DNA of 20,045 nucleotides from Ophiothrix spiculata (GCA_000969725.1 JXSR01S002253.1), one strand, 5' to 3'; positions 1-9,167 are shown, counted from the first letter of the stretch. The notes: generated by a model not told the origin, from the sequence alone. Translations and numbers: made by a program.

Positions 1-1613
1 AAGACCTCGAACCTTGGTCACGTCAAGAGTTGCCAGAGAGGGAGTTCCACCAGATAATTGTTCTTGGAAACAATTACTTCTTGTAGATTGCGCGGATTCA
101 CATTGGTGCATGGCACCAAGTATTTCTTGTACTCTCCTATATTAATACCATGTTAACTCTACCGGCGACTACATAGTTAAGATCATACACAACAAAATAG
201 CAATAATTTCGAAAACTTCTAAAATCTTATGATGTTAATTTCATATTTCGTAAAAGCCATTTAGGTGGCAGCGGTGGGAATATTTTGCATTTTTTGACCT
301 ATTTTTGGCATTAAAAAAAAATATGATAAAAAAAAAACATGAGAAAACCTTTCCTAGACATTTGTTTCTAAATTCCAAAAAGCGAAAAAGTTCAAAATTT
401 CACAAATGCAAATTTTAGTTGGGCTTTCCAGAAAGTTTGGGGCAAAAATATGGTTTTGGGCATTTTTTGCTAAAATCGACATTTTTGGTCAAAAACCGAT
501 ATCTCCAATATGTTCAGGTTAAAAATCCGCTTCCAAAAATGTATACTTTTATATGGTTTATGCAATTAGTTCGAGAGTTAGAGTACAAAAAACATTTCAT
601 GCTAGTTGAAGGTCTACCCCAGCCTTTAACACAATAAATCAAAGGGACTAGCAGAATATACTGAGGGCAAAATATCCACACTCAAAAAAAATGATTATGA
701 TTCATGAATACTTAATTCAGCATTTTTTGATACCATTTAAAACCTCAAAATGTGTAAAAAAAATTTAACATAATTTATTTTCTGGTTTTCCCATTGCTAA
801 CTACACTAACTACACAGAGGTATGAGTAAAGTGCAGGTTTAATTGGGAAAGAATAGAATACATTTTACTTAATTTACACCTTGTTGTTTTACCTTCATTT
901 GGTAGTTTCATATAATGCTATATTGTGTCACTAGTAGAACATTTACATGAACACATAATAAGTTCTGCTCTTAAGTTGATAAGAATGGCTTTGTGGAAAA
1001 AACCGTAAGGCGTTAGACTCACAAACCAAAGGTCCCGCATTAGAATTTCAGGTATGTCAAACATCATGAAAATCATTCAGGGCGTTACGTAAAAATAACG
1101 ACACAAAGTACTTCCCAGCCGAAAATGCCGAACTTTGGCAAAAAATGTCGACCTTTTAAAATTTTTGTTACGATAATTCTAAATGACAAAATTTTAGGGT
1201 GTTTTCTACTAATAAATGAAGGAAACGACGAATTTAACATTTCTTGTAAGTTTCAGGGTTTATATCATACAGATATTTTTTATTTAAAGGCGCCTGATGT
1301 GGTAATTCCCCCATTAGGAAGACAACAGTTCATCAACACAACAAATAAAAAGTAGAACTGAAATATTTGTCATTGTTGCAGCCTGGCAACACTGGCGCCC
1401 TATTTGTTTGGAATTGTTTCTGGTTATGTATTGCTATTGAATTTCAGCTTGAAAGAAGGCCGGGTAGGTGATTTAGGCATCAAGATGAGAAACTACTCAA
1501 TAGAAATGTCTGCCACAGTATGTCTTGCCATGAAAAATGGACACCAAATTCATGTCCATCAACCTCAATAACAAGATCAAGATATCAGAATGAGCCAAAG
1601 GTTTGATAATATA
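1..1613. other. AT-rich intergenic stretch, no gene seen
   Basis: Both strands show only short open frames with no recognisable protein. The part from about 290 to 560 is rich in A and T runs and in the word 'tttttg', as in low-complexity repeat DNA. The open frames at 419-637 and 1125-1355 have compositions expected of translated AT-rich DNA (many F, K, N, I) and no domain I recognise. Confidence 0.6.
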
Positions 1614-2641
1614 CAGGGTGATTCAAATTAAAGTGTAACCAATGGAGGAATTTTCTACAGGAAATTTGTTTATGTTTATCAACTTAAATTACACTTGATA
1701 AATAGCAAATGTAATCAGCTTTCAAGAGTATTTTAGTTTGTTGACATTGACCCATGCATTTAAAAGTTACAGCCGTTTAAGTACAGGTACCCAATTTTGA
1801 TGTCGAACAAATTTGCTTCAACATAAACTCTTTACTGATAGTTGGTAATATCTTATTGATTGTGCAATGATGAACTTGACGCTGCATTCAAAATGTTAAT
1901 CGCACTACTGGTTAATCGGGCACGCATTGTGTAGAGATACTGAAGAAGATTCAATGATGCAGATCAAGGTACTGTTTCAGGTCATTTTCAGATTTCAGTG
2001 CAAAATCTTGAACCAATGCCAGGAGATAAATCATGGCGCAATAAAGTAGCAACCAGCACTGTCATTTTGTTTTGATTAAGTATCATCAGACTCATAGTCA
2101 AGTTGAAGATCGCCGTCTGTTTTGTATGTAGTTTACGGATGCAAACCAGGGCAGGTCCCATCACCTCAAGCTATATTGTTTATAAACTTAAAGACCACTT
2201 AACTCTTCGTAACAGAAACAAGGGTGGCTCTGGATGATCCTGATCCGGATGATTCAACAAAACAACAACCGAATTAAAAGAGCTTTTTGAGAGATCTGAA
2301 TATTACATCAAGAGTCAACCCACCACCCGATATTTCACAGTCAACATTCAACAGCCCATTGTTTTCTTGTTATTTTAGTTCCAATGCGTTCCTATCATAA
2401 CAATTGAAAGAGACAACAGGATTTGTAACCAGTACGTACGTAAACTAAATAGCGTAGTTTGTTCGCCGTTCAAATCGGGTACCTCTACTCAAATGACTAT
2501 AACTTTAGAATGCTTTGTCCAATTTCAACACAATAAATTTTCTATGAAAACCAATGAAATATGCCATCTCATGCGAAAGAATAAAAGGAACTGGTTATAT
2601 AAAATCACTGATTAGATTACACTTTATTTTGACTCACCATG
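1614..2641. mobile_element. TA-flanked DNA transposon with ~195-bp imperfect TIRs, non-autonomous
   Basis: The left end starts CAGGGTGATTCAAATTAAAG and the reverse complement of the right end starts CATGGTGAGTCAAAATAAAG. Both ends are flanked by TA (1612-1613 and 2642-2643), the target used by Tc1/mariner elements. The similarity is not confined to the tips: about 1770-1812 reads as an inverted, roughly 70% match of about 2447-2490, sharing words such as AAAGTTA, GTACCC and CGAACAAA. The arms are therefore about 195 bp. The core of roughly 640 bp shows no transposase reading frame on either strand. A CAGGGTG-type tip plus TA target is known from mariner-like elements; that assignment is inference. 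A 47-bp internal piece recurs at 14491-14532. Confidence 0.8.
2125..2171 (+). repeat. Short dispersed repeat, copy A (second copy at 14491-14532)
   Basis: This begins TATGTAGTTTACGGATGC and ends TCCCATCACCTCAAGC. It matches 14491-14532 in direct orientation at 40 of 42 positions plus one 5-bp indel, here an extra GCAGG that looks like a local slip of AGGGCAGG. The sequence on either side is not obviously related in the two places. What larger repeat it belongs to cannot be told from this window. Confidence 0.7.
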
Positions 2642-3327
2642 TAGTATCATTTAAATTATCGTAGGACAATCAAGAATGTTGTGGTTTTAATGTTGCATTC
2701 GGTGACAACTAATCCTAAAAATGGTTTGTTCAACAGGTAAACTATCTTGTTCAGGGGAATAGACTACTTCAGTTTGAAAATACCATAAATCCGGGTTCTT
2801 TTGCGCCATTGACCATATTCTCAGTTTTGCGCACAACGTCATCTGCGCACATCTTAGTAATATGAAGTATTCTTTTTACAACAAATGAGAAGGACAGAAA
2901 GCCGTTGACTTTATACGTCTTCCGTACAGAACTAATCAATCATTAAATAAGTATAAGAGGAAAAGGAATACTGCTGAAGAAAGTGCCAGCTTAACACAGT
3001 CACAGTACACTTGTTACGTGTTGATATTGAGGCGCAGTATCGCACTTGACTTAATGTTGTTGATGAGAAGGATGTCGGTGTTATTTGAAATAAACAAAAA
3101 CGGCAACTTTGAAAATCAAGCAGGATCTATGATGAAGTTTAACGTTTTAAACGTTGGAAATGATTTGGCATGTCCTTGCAATTAGTAAATATTTTCTTTC
3201 CCTGGGGGCATTCATATTGGAGAGTTGAACGTTTGATACTCAAATCGGGATGAAATGTCTCCCCCCCCCCGACCAAAAAGTATGGCTACGCCAATGCACT
3301 TGAGCTAAATTATACGAACAACACTTA
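2642..3327. other. Intergenic stretch with a possible isolated MITE end near 3261-3295
   Basis: No gene is seen. At 3261-3270 there is a run of ten C, followed shortly by TGGCTACGCCAATGCA. Read on the minus strand this is TGCATTGGCGTAGCCA and then a G run, resembling the left end of the element at 9010 (TGCATTGGCGTGTCCA then a G run). I could not find a matching second end nearby, so this may be a lone or truncated MITE end. Confidence 0.4.
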
Positions 3328-3412
3328 CCCTGGAGAAAATCGAGTACAATTCTAGTACAAGATTGGAATGTGCACATTTGGAACATCATTTGAGTACACT
3401 TTAAGTACAATT

Positions 3413-3455
3413 CTAGTACAAATTGTTTGTCTAAAATACAAACAATTTGTACTAG
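3413..3455. repeat. Perfect 18-bp stem hairpin, 7-nt loop
   Basis: CTAGTACAAATTGTTTGT (3413-3430), loop CTAAAAT, then its exact reverse complement (3438-3455). It lies wholly in the left half of the outer foldback element, so it is best read as an internal sub-palindrome of that element rather than an independent RNA gene. Confidence 0.85.
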
Positions 3456-3462
3456 AAATGTA

Positions 3463-3627
3463 CCGTAATTCCCGGAATATAAGCCGCGGCTTATACGCTG
3501 ATTTATGCCCCGAAAAAAGTTCATGCGGCTTATACGGCGCGCGGCTTATACGACGCATGTTGAATATTAAATGCCAAGGATCGTCAATTCAGCGTATAAG
3601 CCGCGGCTTATATTCCGGAAATTACGG
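3463..3627. mobile_element. Inner 165-bp palindromic MITE with GCGGCTTATA repeats, inserted at TA
   Basis: The left end starts CCGTAATTCCCGGAATATAA and the right end, reverse-complemented, starts CCGTAATTTCCGGAATATAA. The match runs on through GCCGCGGCTTATACGCTGA, about 39 bp with one mismatch. TA flanks both sides (3461-3462 and 3628-3629). The word GCGGCTTATA occurs four times on the plus strand (about 3486, 3525, 3541, 3603) and its complement TATAAGCCGC also occurs. Short elements with tips reading ACCGTATTTTCCGGA and tandem 'TATAAG.CGC' words are, to my knowledge, widespread in animal genomes; I do not assign a superfamily. Confidence 0.85.
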
Positions 3628-3919
3628 TACATTTCTAGTACAAATAATTTGTATTCGGTTTGTACTAGAGTTGTGCTCGATTTCTACCAGGGATATTTTC
3701 ACTACTTGGCAATTTGTTTGAGCTACTACATGGGTTAAATCTAAAAAGCATAATTAAAATATGTTGCCTAATGTTGGAAGGTCAAGGTATGGTTATCCTG
3801 TTTGTTTTGAAAATATAGAAAAAGAATGGCATTGCAATACAGCAAACAAAGTTCTCAATTGCAACAACGTACTCACTGACCTTTAGAGAATCAGAAATTT
3901 AAAAATCCGCTCAGCTTAC

Positions 3920-4300
3920 AAACCTAGCCAAATCAGGTCGGATGTGCAGGATCTGGATGCTTGGGCAAAAGACAATCACCTCATGCTCAACCCAGGGAAG
4001 CTTAAGGTTATGCCAGTTTGCTTCAAAAGGGACCCCGAGCCTCCAAATGCAAACATTGATCTAGGGGAGGTGTCCGAAACCTTCTTGGTCTTGTTGTCCA
4101 GTCTGATCTTGGCTGGCAGTCCGAAATTAATAACATGGTGACCAAAAGTAGTCGTAGGTTGTATATATGTTAAGGCGGCTAAAGCGGTTTTGAGTTCCGG
4201 CTGAAGACTTGGTATCTGTGTACACCGGCTATGTTCGACCAGTTCCTGAATATGGTGTCCCTGTTTGCCATCGTAGTATTCTGACCAACTTGTCGCATCA
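3920..4300 (+). pseudogene. CR1/L2-like non-LTR retrotransposon reverse transcriptase, C-terminal fossil, part 1
   Basis: Conceptual translation gives the post-catalytic part of a non-LTR RT. First comes a segment with DVQDLDAWAKDNHLMLNPGK (from about 3941), matching the usual 'L..W...N.L.LNP.K.K.M' pattern. A frameshift near 4075-4082 leads to LLGLVVQSDLGWQSEI, then a further frame change and RRLKRF-stop-VPAEDLVSVYTGYVRPV, the thumb region 'LK..G....L...Y....RP..EY'. At least two frame breaks and one in-frame stop make it non-functional. The catalytic YADD part is absent upstream, so the copy is 5'-truncated. The reading is cut at 4300 by a MITE and resumes after 4610. A long minus-strand open frame across the region is an antisense shadow. 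Clade is inferred from motif style only. Confidence 0.8.
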
Positions 4301-4607
4301 GGCCAAAAAAAATTGTTTGGTTGCCCTCCAGAGCTTTTTTCAGAGAGGGTCAGTCGGTTTTTTTCAAGTTTTTTTTTAATACTCTTCCACGTACTGCTAG
4401 GTCGATCGGCCGCTCCAGCCATCACAACTTCCCCCGCGACATCCAAATCAAAACAATCAAATACTTCTTGTAGTAATTTGGAACATCTTAAACATTTTGA
4501 GAGTTGAATATCGACATTTTTTTTAAAATTCAATAAAAAAAAAGTTTTGGGTCGGGCTGAAAAATAGGGTCGGTCGGTGGAGGGCAATCAAACAATTTTT
4601 TTTTGCC
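4301..4607. mobile_element. 307-bp MITE interrupting the RT fossil, probable 3-bp TCA target duplication
   Basis: The ends are inverted over about 30 bp with two mismatches: left GGCCAAAAAAAATTGTTTGG..., right (reverse complement) GGCAAAAAAAAATTGTTTGA..., both continuing TTGCCCTCCA. Similarity weakens inward but a GGGTC-GTCGG motif persists in both arms. TCA lies directly outside each end (4298-4300 and 4608-4610). A 3-bp duplication is the size made by PIF/Harbinger and CACTA elements; superfamily remains open. No coding capacity. Confidence 0.82.
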
Positions 4608-4610
4608 TCA

Positions 4611-4795
4611 TTCTTTGTTCCCATTTTGAATCGTACTAAGATGCCGTGGAAGAGCTGAACCTCCAAACCCTTTCGGATAGGCGTCTACAGCTTTACAAAA
4701 AGTTTGCTAATAAATGCTGTGATTTTGACAGGTATTCCAAATGGTTCCCTGGAAACATTAAGACCAACCAAGTGAGTCTGACACATCCCTGAAGT
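4611..4795 (+). pseudogene. CR1/L2-like reverse transcriptase C-terminal fossil, part 2
   Basis: From about 4638 the plus strand reads DAVEELNLQTLSDRRLQLYK, then KFANKCCDFDRYSKWFPGN, and ends at a TGA at 4793-4795. This is the C-terminal tail typical of CR1/L2-type elements ('..L..L..RR..L...FA.K........FP'). It continues the fossil broken at 4300, in the same orientation. About 15-20 residues expected between the two pieces are missing or too eroded to read. Confidence 0.78.
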
Positions 4796-5108
4796 ATGAG
4801 TACCCCATGCAGGACTGACAGGTACAAAAACAGTCCCACCCCTTTCCTTATAAATTTGCTTAACAGTTAATTTGTGGGGCTGGCTGCAGTATTGAGGGGA
4901 GGGGAAATGCTGAATTCACAATAATGTGTGTGATATATCTTTTTTTTTTAGTCAGGCCTAGTGCAATAATTTTCGTGTGTTTTAATGTGTATGTGTATAA
5001 ATTTAATTTGATGAATCTGTAATTGTTAATGTTTTATTAAAATTGTAAAATTACCATGTAATTCAGCGATTGCTGCTATTTGGTTTTATTAAATTTGAAT
5101 CTTGAATC
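4796..5108 (+). other. Probable 3' untranslated region and tail of the RT fossil
   Basis: This lies directly after the stop codon. It is T-rich, with a GTGTGTTTTAATGTGTATGT stretch, and finishes at TTGAATCTTGAATC. A short direct repeat at the end is common for CR1/L2-type elements, whose tails are microsatellite-like rather than poly(A). The boundary near 5108 is an estimate. Confidence 0.5.
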
Positions 5109-6543
5109 ACTGTTCGAGTAGGATTTCGTTCTTATTATATATCAATCTGTCATTCCCAATATGTATTTGTTTTTATTATTTCTTTACTTAAATACTTAAG
5201 GGATGGTTTCGGAAATTCTGAGTAACTCATGTCAAATTTGTTTGTCATGTTGTATATGCTATGATGATAACAAAAAATACTTAAATGCTTACTCCATTTA
5301 TCGATATAATTGTTTTATACAAAAATGAATCTTGAAAAACTTATTTGACTCAAATACTATATGCACCAGTCATATCGTCGGCAACACAACAAGACCTCGT
5401 AGCTCAAAAAGTAAAATGATCAATATCGATAAAATTAGCTATTCTGGAAATATACTAATTACTATCTTTTTTTCCTAATAGCTACATTACAGCTTTTGAA
5501 ATGGTTTTTATTGTTGTGGTTATGGTCATATTTCTCAGAATAAATCTTGGATACAAGAAACACTACATACATTCATACTCCAATCTTTTACATGTATGAA
5601 TAGTTATTTAAGTTTTTAAATGTTACCTTATTATGTTGCTATTTGATGGTAAAAATGACTAAACGCAGCCTGTACAAGATTCCAACCGCCGCCAAAGTTA
5701 ACAGTGGTTTCCATTTATGCTGACTGCCCGGTGGAAGCATAGATGTTTTAAAAATCTATGGTGGAAGTGGATTGCTCGATAGTGTGTTAATGTCAAGGTC
5801 CTACGTTGACAACTCATGCGTTCTTGGTTAAAATCGGAAATGAAAATATGTTATATCTAAGCCCGGATATTGATATGTCCGACAGTCAATTATTTAGGAA
5901 TCTGTGTATTACAATAATTTTAACTGAGGGAGGAATTTGAAATGATACGGATTACTAACAGTTGTTTAATGCGAGCATTCTCCTCAGATTCACGGTATAT
6001 TGTATACGCCCCGGAAAGAATCTGGACATTCTTAAACAGTGAACATGGTGAATAATCATGAATGGCTGTTCCTCGAAAATATCGTTGCAGGGTATTGTTG
6101 CAGGGTATTTTCATGTTCATTGCAAGATTTTACCAACTCATACGTAACTCACCATATTAATTGTTGGCAATACATAAATATCGCGTCTATAGATAATAAT
6201 CGTTATACATTAGCATTGGCTATTGATTTCCCTCACACAGTGCTCTCTTTAAAAATAGGGATTTAGAATATTTCAAAATATTTTAACGACTTTTTGTCAA
6301 AATGCTTCACAAAGATTGTAGATCTAGTTATCCGCTCTTATTCATATTTCAACTTCTTAAGGTAGTGATACATGATAATTTCGAATTTAAATGCTAGCAA
6401 CATAATGTTTTCGTTCGTTAAAAGCGCTTGACCGTAAACTGTTGTGTTAAAAGTTTCTGTTTCCATCTAGTATTTTGTGCTGCCGTTGCTAGCATTGAAA
6501 GTCTGTTTTATCACTTGTAATTCCTCTATACACATCTGTTCTA
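5109..6543. other. AT-rich intergenic stretch, no gene seen
   Basis: No convincing coding region on either strand. Two small structures are visible: an exact 13-bp tandem duplication GTTGCAGGGTATT (6084-6096 and 6097-6109), and a small hairpin CATAGAT...ATCTATG near 5738-5760 bracketed by two GGTGGAAG words. Confidence 0.6.
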
Positions 6544-7192
6544 CACTCTTAGAAGGTCGGGATCAAAAATACGAGCAGTTTTCTAGATTATTTTATTTTG
6601 ATCCTTTAAGCTCACTTTTGATCCAACGTGGATCGTTTTGATCCTTTTTCGGATCAATATATACAAATGGATCAAATTCACAAGGATCATTTTTGATCCG
6701 GTTTTAAGATCATTTTATTTTGATCCTTTTTGAATACAATATCAAAGTTTTGATCCGTATATCTGGAATACTTTGATACGGAAATGATTAGCTCATATTT
6801 GATACCGTGTTTGGATCTAACGTGATCTTTTGTCTCATATTGAGTACACCCCATATCCACTACATAGCCGGGAATGTATACAATGGTATAAATACGATGA
6901 TTTCACCACACTTGACAGCTGCCTGTCCCGTGGCCGAGTGGTTAGAGCGATGGTCTCGTAATTACATGGTGTACGTGCGGCGTGGGTTCAAACCCTGCTA
7001 GGGTCACTTCAGTGAGATATTTTTAGGCAGATCTTTTTTATAAGAAATATTTGATCCTTTTTTCGGATCAAGAATTGTGATCCTTATTTTTGGATCACTT
7101 TGATCCTTAAAGGGTAAGCTCATATTTGATACCTAAAAAGGATCAAAATTGACCCTTTTTGTCTCATATTTGATCCTGGCTTTCTAAAAGTG
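6544..7192. mobile_element. 649-bp TA-flanked element made of degenerate GATC-containing repeats
   Basis: The left end is CACTCTTAGAAGGTCGGGAT and the reverse complement of the right end is CACTTTTAGAAAGCCAGGAT, each flanked by TA (6542-6543 and 7193-7194). The interior carries about twenty GATCC/GGATC words in both orientations, often as TTTTGATCCTTTTT or GGATCAAAA, so the DNA can fold along much of its length. AGCTCATATTTGATACC occurs exactly at 6790-6806 and 7117-7133, and TTTTGTCTCATATT follows each. A tRNA-like module sits in the middle (6924-7007). TA target use is consistent with Tc1/mariner-type mobilisation. There is no transposase. Confidence 0.8.
6924..7007 (+). repeat. tRNA-like module (Ser/Leu-type pseudo-tRNA or SINE head)
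   Basis: An A-box-like TGGCCGAGTGG (6931-6941) and a B-box-like GGTTCAAACC (6985-6994) lie at class II tRNA spacing in an 84-nt span. The T-arm can pair (GTGGG/CCTGC, two wobbles) around the loop TTCAAAC. The acceptor halves TGTCCCG and AGGGTCA pair only in part, and the anticodon stem beyond ATG/CAT does not close, so it is not an intact tRNA. TGGCCGAGTGGTTAGAGCGA resembles tRNA-Ser. Being inside a transposon, it is either a nested SINE head or a module carried by that element. Confidence 0.65.
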
Positions 7193-7194
7193 TA

Positions 7195-7837
7195 CAATCT
7201 GACAATATCTGAACAATATCGGATTATGCCAACTGCGTAAATTTTTTAGATTACGAAAAATGAGGGTCAACTTTGTTAAAGAAAACTGTTAACGCCACTT
7301 TGAACATGTTTTTTTCGTATGTTTGCCAAAATTGTGATAGTATGCTAAGTGTATGTATGCAAAATCTAGGAGTGAACATAATGTTGTTGAAAAAGGACCG
7401 TCCTGTTAATATTGCGTTCAACTGCAAGTTCAGGTAGCGAAATGCTTCATCAACTATTGTGCAACATTTATCAGTCCTGATGTTTCTGTTTAAATATGTT
7501 CCAAATAATGCTTTCCTAAATTGCGACGGAGTTTTTTTATTATTGCTCTTAATCACTTTAAAGCAGGTCCGCCATGTCTATTCTGATATTAATGATGTTA
7601 ACTTTGCAAATTACATAAGCATTTCAAATCTGAGTACATGATATCGATATTTTTATATTATTTCCTACACAATTTTTTAACATTTCAGATATTATTCAGT
7701 ACTATATCAACAATTTTTACCAAAATTTGTTCTCATTGTGATGACTAAACTAAAAGTTTTTTAACAAAATTCAGTACAATCTTGGAATTTTGAAATTACT
7801 TCACCGTCGTGTCTGCTCAATAAGCATGATAAGTTGA
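7195..7837. other. AT-rich intergenic stretch, no supported gene
   Basis: The longest open frame is 101 codons on the minus strand (7251-7556). It has no domain I recognise, no splice-site support, and a composition typical of AT-rich DNA. I see no repeat ends here. Confidence 0.55.
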
Positions 7838-7891
7838 GCGTCTGCTTTACAAAGGAAAGGGCTTCCTTCCTTTCCTTTGTAAAGCAGACGC
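7838..7891. repeat. Perfect inverted repeat: 23-bp stem, 8-nt loop
   Basis: The left arm starts GCGTCTGCTTTACAAAGG (7838-7860). The right arm (7869-7891) is its exact reverse complement, and the loop is GCTTCCTT. Outside the stem, pairing weakens (AAGTTGAGCG against AAGTCATGCG). Total size is 54 nt. A fully perfect stem suggests a recent origin, by template switching or as a tiny foldback element. It is shorter and more regular than a typical animal microRNA precursor. Confidence 0.9.
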
Positions 7892-8586
7892 ATGACTTAA
7901 AGAGAACATGGATTTCCTTTTTGCACATATATTCAGTAGTTCGGTTGCCATTTTAAACTGAACATTTAATTACACTTCATGTTGGGTAAAATGAACATCT
8001 TAAAAATAATGATGCCGGCTATGACATTATTATTCTTGTAGCTTCTAGATCTTCTGCTTGGATTTTTACGCTGTTATCATTTTCATTTTGTTCGCGGTTA
8101 TTATTTTTTCACCGCTAAATGTATCCTTATATTAAATGTACATTTATGACAGTGGCATAGCAATAGCTACCTATTTTCACCTGTATCTTGAAAAGTGTTC
8201 TTTCGCAAAGTCCCCCTTTTCGGGGTGAGTCATCACATATAAGTTACATGTATATAAAGCTTAAACACTACCATGCCTAGCAAAGTTGATGTTTGCGTGT
8301 ATCCTCTAAATAATCGGGTCGTTCTCTTTGGAAAATGCCACCTAGATTTTCCGTGTACTGTTTAAAGGAATTATAAAACTAAAACGATGAACAAACCGCG
8401 GAAACATAAAATCAAATTAATGTTTAAATGAAACATTCAGGAATTACAACTGAAAAAAACTATACGAGTAACGTTTCCTGTAGTTATGACAAACAGGATA
8501 CAAATCATGTGGGCTGACAATAGATAATTGACATGTAGCATTGTGACTGTAGTTTGTACAATGTGCTGTACCACGTGAATAAAAAA
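7892..8586. other. Intergenic stretch, no gene seen
   Basis: AT-rich, with only short open frames on both strands. The minus-strand frame at 8437-8631 runs into the large palindrome and has no recognisable domain. Confidence 0.6.
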
Positions 8587-9004
8587 AAATTGTGCATGGA
8601 TTAAAACTGATTTTGACCCTGATAAAAGCACAAAATCATAAATTTCCTGTTAATGTAGTAAAGCAAATTTAATAAGCTTTCAAATGCAGAAAAAAATATA
8701 TAGAAATCGGATGAAAAATAAAAAAGATTGACCAATTTTTATAAGTACTTTTTAGTTTTTATTATAATGCCATAACCCATAATTGTGATATGTAATATCT
8801 TGCTTAACTGTGTGAATCCCATTGGAATGGAAGAAAAAGAGACGTACTTACAAAATTGGCCATATCTTTTTTATTTTCCATCCGATTTCCATCATTTTTT
8901 TCTGCATTTGAAAGCTTATTAAATTTGCTTTACTACACTAACAAGAAATTTAAGATTTGGTGCTTTTATCAAGGTCAAGATCAGTTTTAATCCGTGCACA
9001 ATTT
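8587..9004. mobile_element. 418-bp long palindrome / foldback element
   Basis: The arms 8587-8757 and about 8835-9004 are inverted copies. Over the outer 100 bp they differ at about six positions, and 43 bp (8655-8697 against 8894-8936) are identical without a break, including TTTAATAAGCTTTCAAATGC. Tips read AAATTGTGCATGGATTAAAA and AAATTGTGCACGGATTAAAA. The loop is about 75 bp. No target duplication is clear at the ends, and another MITE starts only 5 bp to the right. A foldback transposon or palindromic MITE is most likely; if transcribed it would give a long hairpin RNA. Confidence 0.85.
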
Positions 9005-9009
9005 GCATT

Positions 9010-9167
9010 GGCGTGTCCAAGAGGGGGGCTTTGGGTGCTGAAGCCCCCCGCATTTTGTTAAAAACCATGCAAAATCAGCTGATTTTTGATGTTTTTAGGC
9101 TTCAAGCCCCCCGCAAAATACTGAAAACCCCTCTCAGCCCCCCGCAGGAAAATATCCTGGACACGCC
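9010..9167. mobile_element. 158-bp GC-rich MITE with GGCGTGTCCA inverted ends
   Basis: The left tip GGCGTGTCCA (9010-9019) is the exact reverse complement of the right tip TGGACACGCC (9158-9167). Inside, GCCCCCCGCA is repeated three times in direct orientation (9043-9052, 9106-9115, 9137-9146), two of them followed by A/T-rich spacers ending in AAAACC. The G run after the left tip (GAGGGGGGCT) pairs with the C runs. No clear target duplication. The plus-strand open frame at 9013-9246 is just this repeat read through. Confidence 0.75.

Larger units (their letters stand above)
3328..3692. mobile_element. Outer foldback/MITE element built of TACTAG-containing inverted repeats
   Basis: The tips are CCCTGGAGAAAATCGAGTAC at the left and, as reverse complement of the right, CCCTGGTAGAAATCGAGCAC. 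The outer 33 bp match at 28 positions. Inside, the word CTAGTACAA recurs in both orientations, giving sub-hairpins such as the one at 3413-3455. With the inner insertion (3463-3627 plus one TA) removed, the junction closes to the palindrome AGAAATGTACATTTCT, so the outer element was itself palindromic there. No clear target duplication is visible at its outer ends. No coding capacity. Confidence 0.8.

Noticed and set aside
3240..3721. Open frames on both strands rich in 'RISRGLYSG'-like repeats
   Set aside because: The repeated peptides are translations of the GCGGCTTATA and TATAAGCCGC DNA repeats of the nested palindromes.
3976..4587. 203-codon open frame on the minus strand
   Set aside because: It runs antisense across the RT fossil and continues into the MITE, crossing the boundary at 4301-4300, so it cannot be one ancestral gene. 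The plus strand carries recognisable RT motifs.
6924..7007. Functional tRNA-Ser gene
   Set aside because: Acceptor and anticodon stems do not pair properly and the module lies inside a transposon; kept only as a tRNA-like repeat.
7251..7556. 101-codon minus-strand open frame
   Set aside because: Longest non-repeat frame in the region, but no domain, no splice-site support and AT-driven composition. Not enough to call a gene.
7838..7891. microRNA gene
   Set aside because: A fully perfect stem of 23 bp with an 8-nt loop is shorter and more regular than usual animal precursors; without small-RNA data this cannot be claimed.
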